Origin: Spirogloea muscicola
Taxonomy: Eukaryota; Streptophyta; Zygnematophyceae; Spirogloeales; Spirogloeaceae
NCBI GenBank assembly: GCA_009602725.1
Contig: WELB01000015.1
Location: 999,581 to 1,016,703 of the forward strand
DNA length: 17,123 nt
Reading direction: 5' to 3'
In this document: one piece after another, positions 1 to 8,227 of the stretch
Numbering within the stretch: the stretch's first letter is position 1
How the letters are laid out: every line of letters begins with the position of its first letter
The notes under the pieces: model-generated
Database searches by the model: none
The model's input: the letters and a program-made list of their open reading frames with translations, nothing else
What the model was told of the DNA's origin: nothing
Translations under genes and position numbers: made by a program

Positions 1-25
1 GGCGGCGGCGGCGGCGATGGTGGCG
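1..25 (+). repeat. GGC-rich tract encoding poly-Gly linker of NudC
   Basis: The window opens in (GGC)5 followed by GAT GGT GGC GGC, read as a glycine/aspartate linker in the NudC frame. Intron 1 also carries an uninterrupted CCG run around 98-119. Both are low-complexity GC-rich sequence like that at the start of the other genes in the window. Confidence 0.8.
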
Positions 26-2084
26 GCGCTGCCGACGACGATGGCGCCGGCGGCAGCGAGGACGCCAGCAGCAACTTGCTGAGTGAGCGAGCCCGACCCG
101 CCGCCGCCGCCGCCGCCGCCTCCGCCGCAGCTCACGCGGCGGTCTGTCGTCGCGGCGCAGAGCCCAACGCGGGCAATGGCGCGGACCTGGAGCGCTACTC
201 GTGGACGCAGACGCTGGGCGAGGTGAGCGTGCTGGCGCCGCTGCCGCCGGGCACGCGCTCGCGCGACGTGGCGCTGGAGACGCGCAAGAAGTCCATCAAG
301 GCCGGCCTCAAGGGCCAGCCCCCGATCCTGGACGTGAGATTTATCCCACAGTCCTCCTCTGCCACGGGGTATTGGACGCCTCTTAGCTTTAAGAGCGTTA
401 CCAGCGTGATGCCATTTGTTGTGCTGAGGTCTTGGTACCGAAATGACTGCGGCTGCTGGTATCGAAAGCGCGACTGTGAAAGCCAGCCAGGTGCATGCAG
501 AGGGTGTGGTGTTCGTGACTATGTTGGTGTTACAGGATTTTCCCTGATTTGTTATGGCCTCTTCTTTTTGTCCTGATGATGTCATTCGTTGTGCGGAGGT
601 CTTGGTAGTACGGGATATGCCTTGGTTGTTGTGCCCTCTTTGCTCTTGTTAGCGCACGTCTCGCTGGGCGCGCACTCAGAAACGCAGCCGAAAGCTTCTG
701 ACCCAAGTGCCCGCTGTTGTCTCGTGCAGGGCGAGCTTTATGCGGCTGTGAAGCCCGACGACTGCTTCTGGAGCATAGGTACATCCATACTCCCTCCCAT
801 TCCTATCTCTTTGAATTCAGGGGTTTGGGTTTAGCTTATACACCACCATTCTGGGCTTCTGATAGAAATGTTGATTGGAGATTTGATTTGACTGGGCACG
901 CATGAGAAATCAGAGCTCACAGTCTGGAAAAGACATCTACTTGGGGCTGCGTGCTCCAGCCGACCTGCACTGCGCCGCCGGCCTCCAACGCAGACTGCAT
1001 GGTCATGCTTCACAATGTGTCAATCGAGCAAGTGTGCTTCGTGAGCTGTTTAAGCGTCATCGAGAAGATAAGTTGCTGTTATTGTGATAATTTCCGTTGT
1101 ATGGAGACCCAGTCTCGTTGTCTTACATATAACACCGGCGGGCGATTGCGCAGAGGACGGCAAGGTGCTGGCGGTGAGCCTGACCAAGGCCAACCAGATG
1201 GAGTGGTGGAAGGCGGTGCTGCGTGGCGACCCGGAGATCGACACGCAGAAGGTGGAGCCGGAGAACAGCAAGCTCTCCGACCTTGACGCCGAGACACGGC
1301 AGACCGTGGAGAAGATGATGGTGGGCCCCCCATCCTAGCGCCACAAAGCCCGAGTGTCACTTTTGCGTCGATAAAGCCTCAAAGCCTAAATGCCAAGCCC
1401 TGAATGCCGTCCTCAAGCGTACAGATGCTTCAGTTCATGTCATTACGTTGAAATAGCAATTCGTCACAAAGGTTGGCTGGCACCTGGCATCGCACTGACT
1501 GACTTTAGACCACATGGGCTTTGGCTGAAGTCTTTTGGTCATGTAATACCGTCAATATCAGTAGTTGTGCCTCTACGTGCCAGTCACTGTGAGGGCTACT
1601 TCAAGCTGAAACTAGCTTCACGAATATAACTCATATTGAGCCATGCTGTGCGGGTCTGGTTGTGCTGTTTCACATACTGGTCATTTTTGCTGAATGAATG
1701 GCACCTGCTTCTTATCACGGCCTCTGGCACTGCGTGGCCTTTGGTGGCGGCAGTACGATCAGCGGCAGAAGCAGATGGGGCTGCCGACGAGCGAGGAGCA
1801 GCAGCGGGGTGACATCCTCAAGAAGTTCATGGCTCAGGTGGGTGTGCAGGCGACTGGAGCCACTTTGCCTGTGCGAAGCGCGCCGGCACCGTAGTCGGGG
1901 CTTTCTTTGGCTTACTCTCCTTCAGCATGCACTGTTGCGAGCTGGCTTCGGACTAACGTCTGAAGCTGACCCATGTGACTGCAGTTAGCACTTCTGAGAT
2001 TGATAGTCCCCTAGCTAACTTCCATTAAGTCCTACTATTATGCAGCACCCCGAGATGGACTTTTCCAAGGCCAAGATCAGCTGA
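1..2084 (+). CDS. NUDC: NudC co-chaperone (CS domain), 3' part, six exons
   Basis: NudC proteins are Hsp90-associated co-chaperones that stabilise dynein/microtubule regulators; plant relatives (BOBBER) act in protein folding and heat tolerance. Exons: <1-82, 161-333, 730-778, 1154-1320, 1754-1837 and 2046-2084 (TGA 2082-2084). All borders are GT-AG and the phases join in frame, giving 197 residues in the window. The order is an acidic Gly-rich linker (residues 1-27), then [11 protein letters not shown], a CS (p23-like) domain starting at RYSWTQTL with [21 protein letters not shown] and MEWWKAVL, and the NudC-specific tail [46 protein letters not shown]. These match the animal and plant NudC C-terminus almost residue by residue. 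The N-terminal NudC region lies left of the window. A second acceptor at 130 would add 30 nt in frame, but it would break the conserved KPN motif, so I chose 160/161. Confidence 0.95.
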
Positions 2085-2253
2085 CGGGGAACTTGAACGG
2101 ACCAGAGCTCTGAAGTCCACGGCAGTGCCCCTCCTAGATTACCAATTGACGGCTGGACTCATCGGAAGCAGCAAGTGATAGCTGGAGTTGCAGTATGTTG
2201 AATGCAGATGCTTTGCTTAATTGCGATGAGTCTGCCGAGGTATACCGGTAGGG

Positions 2254-2258
2254 TGTAA
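2254..2258 (+). terminator. Poly(A) signal TGTAA of NUDC
   Basis: A TGTAA pentamer lies 170 nt after the NUDC stop codon, within GGTGTAAAGG. TGTAA is the established chlorophyte polyadenylation signal. A 170-nt 3' UTR is plausible for such genes. Confidence 0.6.
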
Positions 2259-2611
2259 AGGTTTTTAAGCTCTGCATTAGTAAGCTGAAAACTTGGTCAC
2301 TTTGTCAAGTTGACATGCACCTGTCACTGTAGTAGCCTCTAACGTGGCTGTTTCAAGTGCATGCACACTGTGGGACATAAAGAAATTTACCTGAAAGATC
2401 TCGCTTGAGGATGAGCGTTAGAAGGGTCCACTAAGATGGGCCAGCCTGAGGGCCTCAGACCTCAAACCCAAAACCCCAGTCTCTGACATGATCTCGCCTC
2501 TTGCCAAGGCATTATTCCATGCTCTTGGTGTGGTGGGGGGCGACAGCTGACCAAGAAGAGATAGTACGAAGCAGAGTATGAAGTCCATCCACATGTTATC
2601 ACGTCTTGCTG

Positions 2612-2616
2612 TTACA
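2612..2616 (-). terminator. Poly(A) signal TGTAA of DCP2 (minus strand)
   Basis: TTACA on the plus strand reads TGTAA on the minus strand, 80 nt after the DCP2 stop codon at 2696-2698. It is the first such pentamer I see downstream of that stop. Confidence 0.55.
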
Positions 2617-2695
2617 GGTAACAGCAAGGTCAGCTCTGGCAGTAAAGTTTGCACCCTCGTTGTCGCCAACTTTTCCATCAATTGTGAAAGACAGG

Positions 2696-5600
2696 TCATG
2701 ATGTCCGCGCCCAGTGGGCGTCCATAGCACGCAGAATTCTTTGGTGGTCAAAACGGAAGTCTCTTAGAGAGAGATTACCACCATCACCAGTTAGCACGCT
2801 GGCTGTTAAAGGGATGGCCTCAGCATCAGAGATCCCCTTTGTGCCGGCTATCTTCGGCGCCTGCAGGGTGGGGCCGACCATGACCGGTGGGGACACCGCC
2901 GAAGGCAGCTCCGCAGCTGACGCCTTCCACACCGTTCGGATGGTGCCTAAGTGCAGACCAAAATAGTTAGCGTCCTAATGTCTACTTTGAGTACAAACAA
3001 CATGCTGAAGGTCTGGGCCTCCCTAAGTGTGACTGTCGAACTGACCATTTAACCTGCCAAGCCATTGCAGTGTGAAGTCTAGTGCGTGGCTGATCAAATG
3101 CACTAGTCTGTTGAGGCTGCCCGTGGTTGCTGATCATTTATACTGGACATCCTTTGTGGGGATCTCCAGTTGCAAAACTGACTAGCAATCTTCAACAATT
3201 TCGGTTGATGATCATTTAGTGTCCTCTTGAAGTAATTGACTTCCATTCAGACTCTGAGCTTCTGCATAACAAGGTGACAGCATTGCATACCTGCTTTGTA
3301 CTTATCTCCAAGTGGGCCAACATTTGGGTCCCACCCAGGCCGGTTCTTGGCAATCCACGACCTCAGCGGCCTGTCAAGTCCAATAACTCATAGGAGCGTC
3401 CTGAATGTGTGGTGAATGTCAAGGAGTTTAAGCACACAGAAACCTTTGCTAATTCTACAGCTGAGAGCTGAGCAAGATCGGTATGTCAAGTCGCAGAGCC
3501 AGATTCTTGTGCATGAGGCCAGAGCTCACCCAAGGTACGGAAGCACCATAAAGTGCTTCGCGCCGTTGCGCCCACGGTGCTGCGCAAAGGAGGCTGACTC
3601 GACGGCGGTGCCGGATGCCAATGGCTCCAGCTCGTCCACCCTGTGCCAAGCAATCTCCTGCGGCAGCAGCAACTTCTTGACCCCTTCTCAGAATGCTAAG
3701 TCTGTTAGGCTTAAGATAAAAATATACCCCTACTGCTGAGCAAATGCTGGTAAAGGTTACATATTTTGCACCTCTGGAGTGTCTTACGCTGATTTCCTTC
3801 TTCGTCCTGGGAGCCATGGTCGCCTGCTTGTCCACTCCGCCAACAATGTAGAGCCGCGAGCGCTGCTGCTGACCCAGATTATGCTCCACAAAGTCTGACG
3901 GTGTTAGTAGCGGCCCGATGTCAAATCCAGTCTCCTCAAGAACCTGCAGTGAAATGTTTGACTATCCATGAGCAGGAGTCCAGGAACTGCACAATGACTT
4001 TGAAGTTAGAAAAGTCCTTCTTTGATGAAATTTAAAATCCTCCAGGGCAATGCTCAAACAGCAGTAGATCCTGGGCTCCTTGTTTAAATAGATGAGAATT
4101 CTGCAAATGTCAACGAGCACCCTGATTAGGCGAAAGTCGGTCCACAGGAACAAAATTATGATTTGGGGTTCTAGTTTTGCAGTTGAGTACTTGCGTAGGA
4201 CTATGCTTGCACCTCACGGACGGCGCAGTTGCCGTCCTCTTCATCCTTGTTCTTTTTACCCTTGGGAAAGCCCCAGCTGGATCCCGACTTCCAGCCCTTA
4301 ACAAGCAGTACCTGCTCACACCATTGCCAGAAGCAAAGCGAGAAAGCAAGGACGCATCATAAGCTCAGGTTTGAGATGTGGGAAAGAAGGAGTCTACAAG
4401 CTTCTCGGCATCGTCCTGGGCCAAGGCGGCCCAGCACTTATTGCTGAGACTGTGGCAGCGCACAGGTCACGCACCCAGTCGAAGGAGTCGTCCACAATGA
4501 TCGCGCCCGTTGTTGGCACCTTGGTCTTGTACGAGTTGAAGTCCTTGTAGATGTTGTCAATGTGGGCGATGTACGGGCGGAGAGCCGCGCAGCTGCTGAA
4601 CACTGTGCACGTCAGTCAAGGGCTGAAGACGGCTTGGCTACAGGGGACACTGGGACGCTCTCACTGAAGTAGGTCCACTGAACACGAGCCACGCATAGGC
4701 AACCACAGATGGGACTTGATCTTCTTTGAAGCTCTGTCGTGGGGTCTGCTTGAGAGATGTTAACCATGCATGACTTGCACATCGACGAAATCTTACAAGC
4801 TGAGGTGTGTCTGTTGGAGTGATGAGTAAATGTGAGTTTGGCCTCTGCTGAAGTTAGCTAATCACCATACCTTCCTTTCAGACTCAAGACAACTGGGAAT
4901 AGTCAGCTATGCGCAATTGGAAGTGCCAGCATGCTGTGTGGGATACTGAGCGACGTGAACTCGCGCAGGGTGAAGGACTTGAGAAGTGGCGTCTTCTCGC
5001 GCATGTTGTCCTCATAGAACCAGTGCGCCTGCTCGACCGCAAACAGGATGCGCTCGAAAGACCGGAGCTCCTCAGGCGGGGCGTTGAGGACAAAGCGGCT
5101 GCAAGCAGACGGCGCCAGTACATCTTACTTATTCAGTATGTTGTCGAATACAGTGCAGTGCTGAGAAGCTATCTTGAGCATTGACCTGGAGAGTTGAGCT
5201 CAATTTGAGATCAGCAAGATGAAAGTACGAGGTGACTTAGTGCTGTGTATCGAAAGTGCGCTCCCAAGCGATAGCTTGGGTCTGTGGGCTACAAGGAGGT
5301 ATAATGCAGGGTGTGGACTTTGCCGAAGCAGGGCTTCAATTCGGCACGTATACAAGTCGTCTACCTTGGTAACGGAAACGATCAGATGCCAGCATCGTTT
5401 AGCTAATTTGAGCATCCCCTGGACGAACCTTCGACTCCACAGGAGTGCCATCATGACTTGCGGACTTGGTGAGTCTACGTTTTGGAGATCAGGTTATGTG
5501 CCTACCAGACACATTGTTTGGCTCTCGAGGCTGCCATTATGTCAGGGGTTACGTAATAACACAACCAGAGAGGGGAAGTCAGCAGGTCTAACAGAAGTAG

Positions 5601-5775
5601 AAGCTGTCCTTCTACAGGTCTAGGGCTCAGGGGTTAGTGCGCCTGACCTGCACAGGTCGTCGAGGAGCTCCGCACTTGGCAACGCCGCCGCGCCGCCGCC
5701 GCCGCCGCCGCTGCCGTTGCCGCCCTTCTTGCCAGCCTTGTGCGGAGGCAGGGGACTGCCGCCACTTGCCGCCAT
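2696..5775 (-). CDS. DCP2: mRNA-decapping enzyme DCP2, complete, eight exons
   Basis: DCP2 hydrolyses the 5' cap of mRNA, releasing m7GDP, in cytoplasmic decay complexes with DCP1. Exons (transcript order): 5775-5648, 5098-4947, 4602-4475, 4311-4213, 3943-3788, 3657-3530, 3370-3291, 2946-2696. Phases close exactly, giving 373 residues. After a basic/poly-Gly N-terminus comes the all-helical regulatory domain (Box A), from [14 protein letters not shown] (about 36) through [10 protein letters not shown] (W69, matching the cap-binding Trp of yeast Dcp2) and [15 protein letters not shown]. The Nudix domain follows: [14 protein letters not shown], then a perfect Nudix box G154-x5-E160-x7-REVLEETGF (168-176) with catalytic-type E172 and E173. 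Box B is [12 protein letters not shown] to HFMVLPYL. The tail [15 protein letters not shown] resembles plant DCP2 C-termini. The start is the first in-frame ATG (GCCATGG-like context is absent; it reads GGTCATGG). Intron 4 interrupts the Nudix box between RE and VLEE. Confidence 0.95.
5683..5711 (-). repeat. GGC tract encoding poly-Gly in DCP2 N-terminus
   Basis: On the coding strand this is a run of GGC codons ending in GCG codons, giving Gly6-Ala3 between the KKGGNGSG segment and the start of the conserved regulatory domain. It probably forms a flexible, length-variable linker. Confidence 0.8.
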
Positions 5776-5786
5776 GACCACGATCA

Positions 5787-5835
5787 CTAAACCCTAGATC
5801 CCTCAAGCTAAGCCCCTACACCCTAAATCCTAGAC
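5787..5835. repeat. Degenerate telomere-like (CCCTAAA) repeats beside the DCP2 start
   Basis: Only about 12 bp upstream of the DCP2 start codon is a stretch made of diverged CCCTAAA units: AAACCCTA at 5789-5796, ACCCTAAA at 5820-5827, and CCCTCAA, GCTAAGCCCC and TCCTAGA between or after them. CCCTAAA/TTTAGGG is the plant-type telomere unit, also used by many trebouxiophyte algae. AAACCCTAA is the core of the plant telo-box promoter element. On the DCP2 sense strand the units read TTTAGGG. Confidence 0.65.
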
Positions 5836-6164
5836 TCCGCCTCCGCCGATTGTGGCACTGCCCTTGTTCTCAGTTGGCCATGGCCTTGTGGCACTGAGAG
5901 CTCGCCGCCGCGGAGCTGCCACTGGCTCTACATCGCCGTCGCTTGCTCAGCAGAGGCAGCGACGCGAGCAGGCTAAGCTTCCTTTTGGACACACTGCTCG
6001 CAGTAGTCGAGGTATGGCCCGCCTGCAAGTCGATGCGTAACTTTATGTACGATGTGTTGGCAAATAGTAAGCTGTTCCAGAGGGAATTTTGAGTATTTTG
6101 AAAAAATGAAAAGCAATTATGGCAAGTGCAGAGGCAAGCACATCTAATGACGTAGCAGCTAGCA

Positions 6165-6189
6165 TCTAGCAGCTTCTGGAGCTGCTAGA
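6165..6189. repeat. Perfect 10-bp inverted repeat
   Basis: TCTAGCAGCT (6165-6174) and AGCTGCTAGA (6180-6189) are exact reverse complements around a 5-nt loop. It sits just left of the degenerate repeat cluster and may mark an element edge, which is a guess. Confidence 0.7.
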
Positions 6190-6218
6190 CCCTGTCCTTT
6201 GGTTTCGAAGAAGAAAGT

Positions 6219-6380
6219 GCTCTTCCATAGAGAAGAGGAGCTGGCAAAGAAGAAAGAGCTCGCCCATTGAGGATAAAAATGAAGAGTGCTCGCCCATGGA
6301 GCTGACTCAAAGAAGAAGGCTCGCCCATACAGAAAGAGGGGCTGGAACAGCCAGCCCAAAAAGAATGGACAATGTCCAAA
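6219..6380. repeat. Degenerate ~30-bp tandem repeats with GCTCGCCCAT core
   Basis: The core GCTCGCCCAT occurs at 6258-6267, 6288-6297 and 6319-6328, with a diverged form GCTCTTCCAT at 6219-6228. Spacings are 39, 30 and 31 bp. The spacers are purine-rich (AAGAAGAAAGA type). The cluster ends in GCTGG-AACAG-CCAGC, a small hairpin, followed by CCAGCCCAAAAAG at 6354-6366. Parts recur in reverse orientation at about 12422-12453. Confidence 0.65.
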
Positions 6381-6748
6381 GCCAAAAAAAGAGGTGCCGA
6401 AAAAGGACAACACTACAAAAACTAACACACAAGACGATGCAGAGGGAAGCTCAGTATTTGCAAGTGAGCAACATCAGGTCGGAATAGCTCGCTGCATGGA
6501 AAGAGGGCACTCCGCCGAGACCCAGAGGCGGCGGTCAGAGCATGGCCTGCTCGCGTGTGGACGGCGTGGGCAAGTGAGCGTTGAAACGATACCGCCAGGT
6601 GCATCGTTTCGGGCCGGCCTTCCACAGCCTTCGCCCCCGTCGCACCAGAAAGCTGGTCGAGCCTTAGCTGGTGCCGCAGAGGCTAGTCAACTTGAGGGCT
6701 TATCATTTGCTGTCCGGTATCCGGGCATCAGTTAGCTGGACAGTTATG

Positions 6749-6779
6749 AGCTGACCCGTGCTTACTGAGCGGGTCAGCT
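6749..6779. repeat. Perfect 10-bp inverted repeat
   Basis: AGCTGACCCG (6749-6758) and CGGGTCAGCT (6770-6779) are exact reverse complements separated by 11 nt. No flanking gene explains it. Confidence 0.65.
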
Positions 6780-7382
6780 TAGCAGCAGGTGATTTACATC
6801 TGTCAATGTGCTTGCTTTCGTACTTGGCCACTCAGGCCCTCCATCACTCAGTACACACTCCACCGTTTGGCAGAGCCCCGTTCTCGAACCTTGTCTTGAA
6901 CCTTGTTTTCGGGCTGGCTATTCACAGACCCCGCCCCCTTTAGAGAGCCACTTTCTTTCTCGAAGTCAGGTGAACATGATGCAAGCTGTATCTAGAAGGA
7001 TCGCTGGTGGCGGAAATGCAATGCACAACTTCCAATGTCAGCCTCTGCAGTAGGGATGATCACATCATAACAACCGCATGGCAGGAACAGCACTTGTACT
7101 GCTGTCATGACAGTAGTCTTGTCTGAGCATCAACAGTGAATGCATTGCCCGCACTTTGTCCTCAGACCTCTCAGAATCAGATCACAGTGATGAGGCTCAG
7201 GTTTAGCACAAATATTATAGTGCTCAGAAGTTTAAAAGCATTATTGTTTTCCACCCACATGAGATACAATCCAGACTTTCTACACAGTAATCAGCACATG
7301 TATGTGGTCCCTTGCCCGGCGCTTCTGTAAATCGAACAATACCAACATTTGCCTCACAAAGAGCGGGCTGGCATAAGGGGTT

Positions 7383-8024
7383 GGTGTCTGCAAGGTGCAG
7401 GAAAGTACCACCGAGTCTATTGAATCGTATGCTTGACTTGGGGGTGGAAGATGTTGACATGACAACATACCGAGAAGAAGGTCAACCGAATATGTGGCTG
7501 GCCAAGGGGCTCAGGGGGAAGGCTTGCTCAGATGTCGCCAAAGGTCGATAGCAGAGGCAACCTCGTCATACTTAATTCGAAGCCTGCCTTGACCTGGCTG
7601 CCTGTAGCACATTGATGCATTGCCCGCAGAGGGGCCAGCCACAAAAGGCTGGCCCCTCTAAGTGCTCACTGACTTCTGCAGGAGCAAAAGGAAGCTGGCC
7701 GCAACTAGGTGTCTGCAAGGTGCAGGTCTGTACCTCCGACTTTTTCGAGTCACATGCATGATTGGGGACAACAAGAAGTGTTGACATGACCAACATTGCC
7801 GGGAAGAAAGTCAACTTATAATGTGGCTGGCCAAGGGGCGCAAAGTGCAGGGCTTGCTCGGATGTTGCCAAAGGTCGACTGCAGAGGCAACCTTGTCATA
7901 CATAGCCTGAAGTCTGACTTGACCTGGCTGCCTCTAGCAAACTGATGCATTGCCTTCACAGGGGCCAGCTACAAAAGGGTGCTCGCTACCTTCTGCATGA
8001 GCCAAAGGAAGCTGACCGCAACTA
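7383..8024. repeat. Two-copy tandem repeat, unit about 320 bp
   Basis: Copy A spans 7383-7707 (325 bp) and copy B 7708-8024 (317 bp). Shared landmarks in the same order include GGTGTCTGCAAGGTGCAGG at the left end (copy A 7383, copy B 7708), TGTTGACATGAC, ATGTGGCTGGCCAAGGGGC, GCCAAAGGTCGA, CAGAGGCAACC, TTGACCTGGCTGCCT, TGATGCATTGCC and CCGCAACTA at the right end. The copies differ by many substitutions and small indels, so the duplication is not recent. Frames do not stay open across copies, so it does not look coding. ATGCATTGCCCGCA also occurs once outside, at 7140-7153. Confidence 0.85.
7628..7659. repeat. Perfect 13-bp-stem hairpin inside tandem-repeat copy A
   Basis: AGAGGGGCCAGCC (7628-7640) pairs exactly with GGCTGGCCCCTCT (7647-7659) around ACAAAA. 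Copy B keeps the left arm in altered form (CAGGGGCCAGCTACAAAAGG) but lacks the right arm. Confidence 0.85.
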
Positions 8025-8227
8025 GAGTTCACATCCAGTAATAATTGGAATCTGGACCTTGAATCGGGTACAAGAAGCTGAGTGAATGGTCTCATTCTTT
8101 TGCTCTCAAACTGATGCTGGCAGGCGCCACACCTTGAACACGAGTCCACAGCACTCTTGGCAATGGAAGCTCAACGACCAAAACGGCTGTCAGGTCGTCA
8201 TATACACTGCCTGCTTGCATGAAGCAG

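Larger units (their letters stand above)
2085..2695. other. Convergent intergenic region (NUDC and DCP2 3' ends)
   Basis: This 611-bp gap separates two tail-to-tail genes. It holds both 3' UTRs and a poly(A) signal for each side. I see no ORF with protein-family features and no structured RNA. The longest minus reading frame (2418-2699) overlaps the DCP2 3' end and encodes nothing I recognise. Confidence 0.7.
5776..8227. other. Intergenic region without a recognised gene
   Basis: This 2.45-kb region lies between the DCP2 5' end and the PILS 3' end. I found no ORF with conserved motifs; the longest (6286-6735 plus, 149 codons) is Lys/Arg-rich and crosses a repeat cluster. It contains telomere-like units (5787-5835), a direct repeat of TGTGGCACTG (near 5850 and 5889), a 10-bp-arm hairpin (6165-6189), degenerate 30-bp repeats (6219-6380), a second hairpin (6749-6779), a 12-bp palindrome CTGTCATGACAG (7102-7113), and a two-copy tandem repeat (7383-8024). 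The mix looks like decayed repeats or transposon remnants plus promoter and 3' flank, but I cannot assign a family. Confidence 0.6.

Noticed and set aside
3455-3889. Single 144-codon minus ORF as an independent gene
   Set aside because: It merely joins DCP2 exon 5 to read-through of intron 5; the conserved frame leaves at the GTAAGA donor (3787) and resumes at 3657 in another frame.
6286-6735. Plus-strand Lys/Arg-rich ORF of 149 codons
   Set aside because: Its first part is translation of the purine-rich 30-bp repeat cluster, and no conserved motif follows. I treat it as non-coding.
6885-6910. tRNA-like T-loop sequence (TCGAACC on plus)
   Set aside because: The flanking bases do not form a T stem, and no D or anticodon arm is found at the expected distance.
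7383-8024. Tandem repeat as a CRISPR array or LTR pair
   Set aside because: There are only two long diverged units with no spacers, and no internal retroelement sequence between them, so neither model fits.
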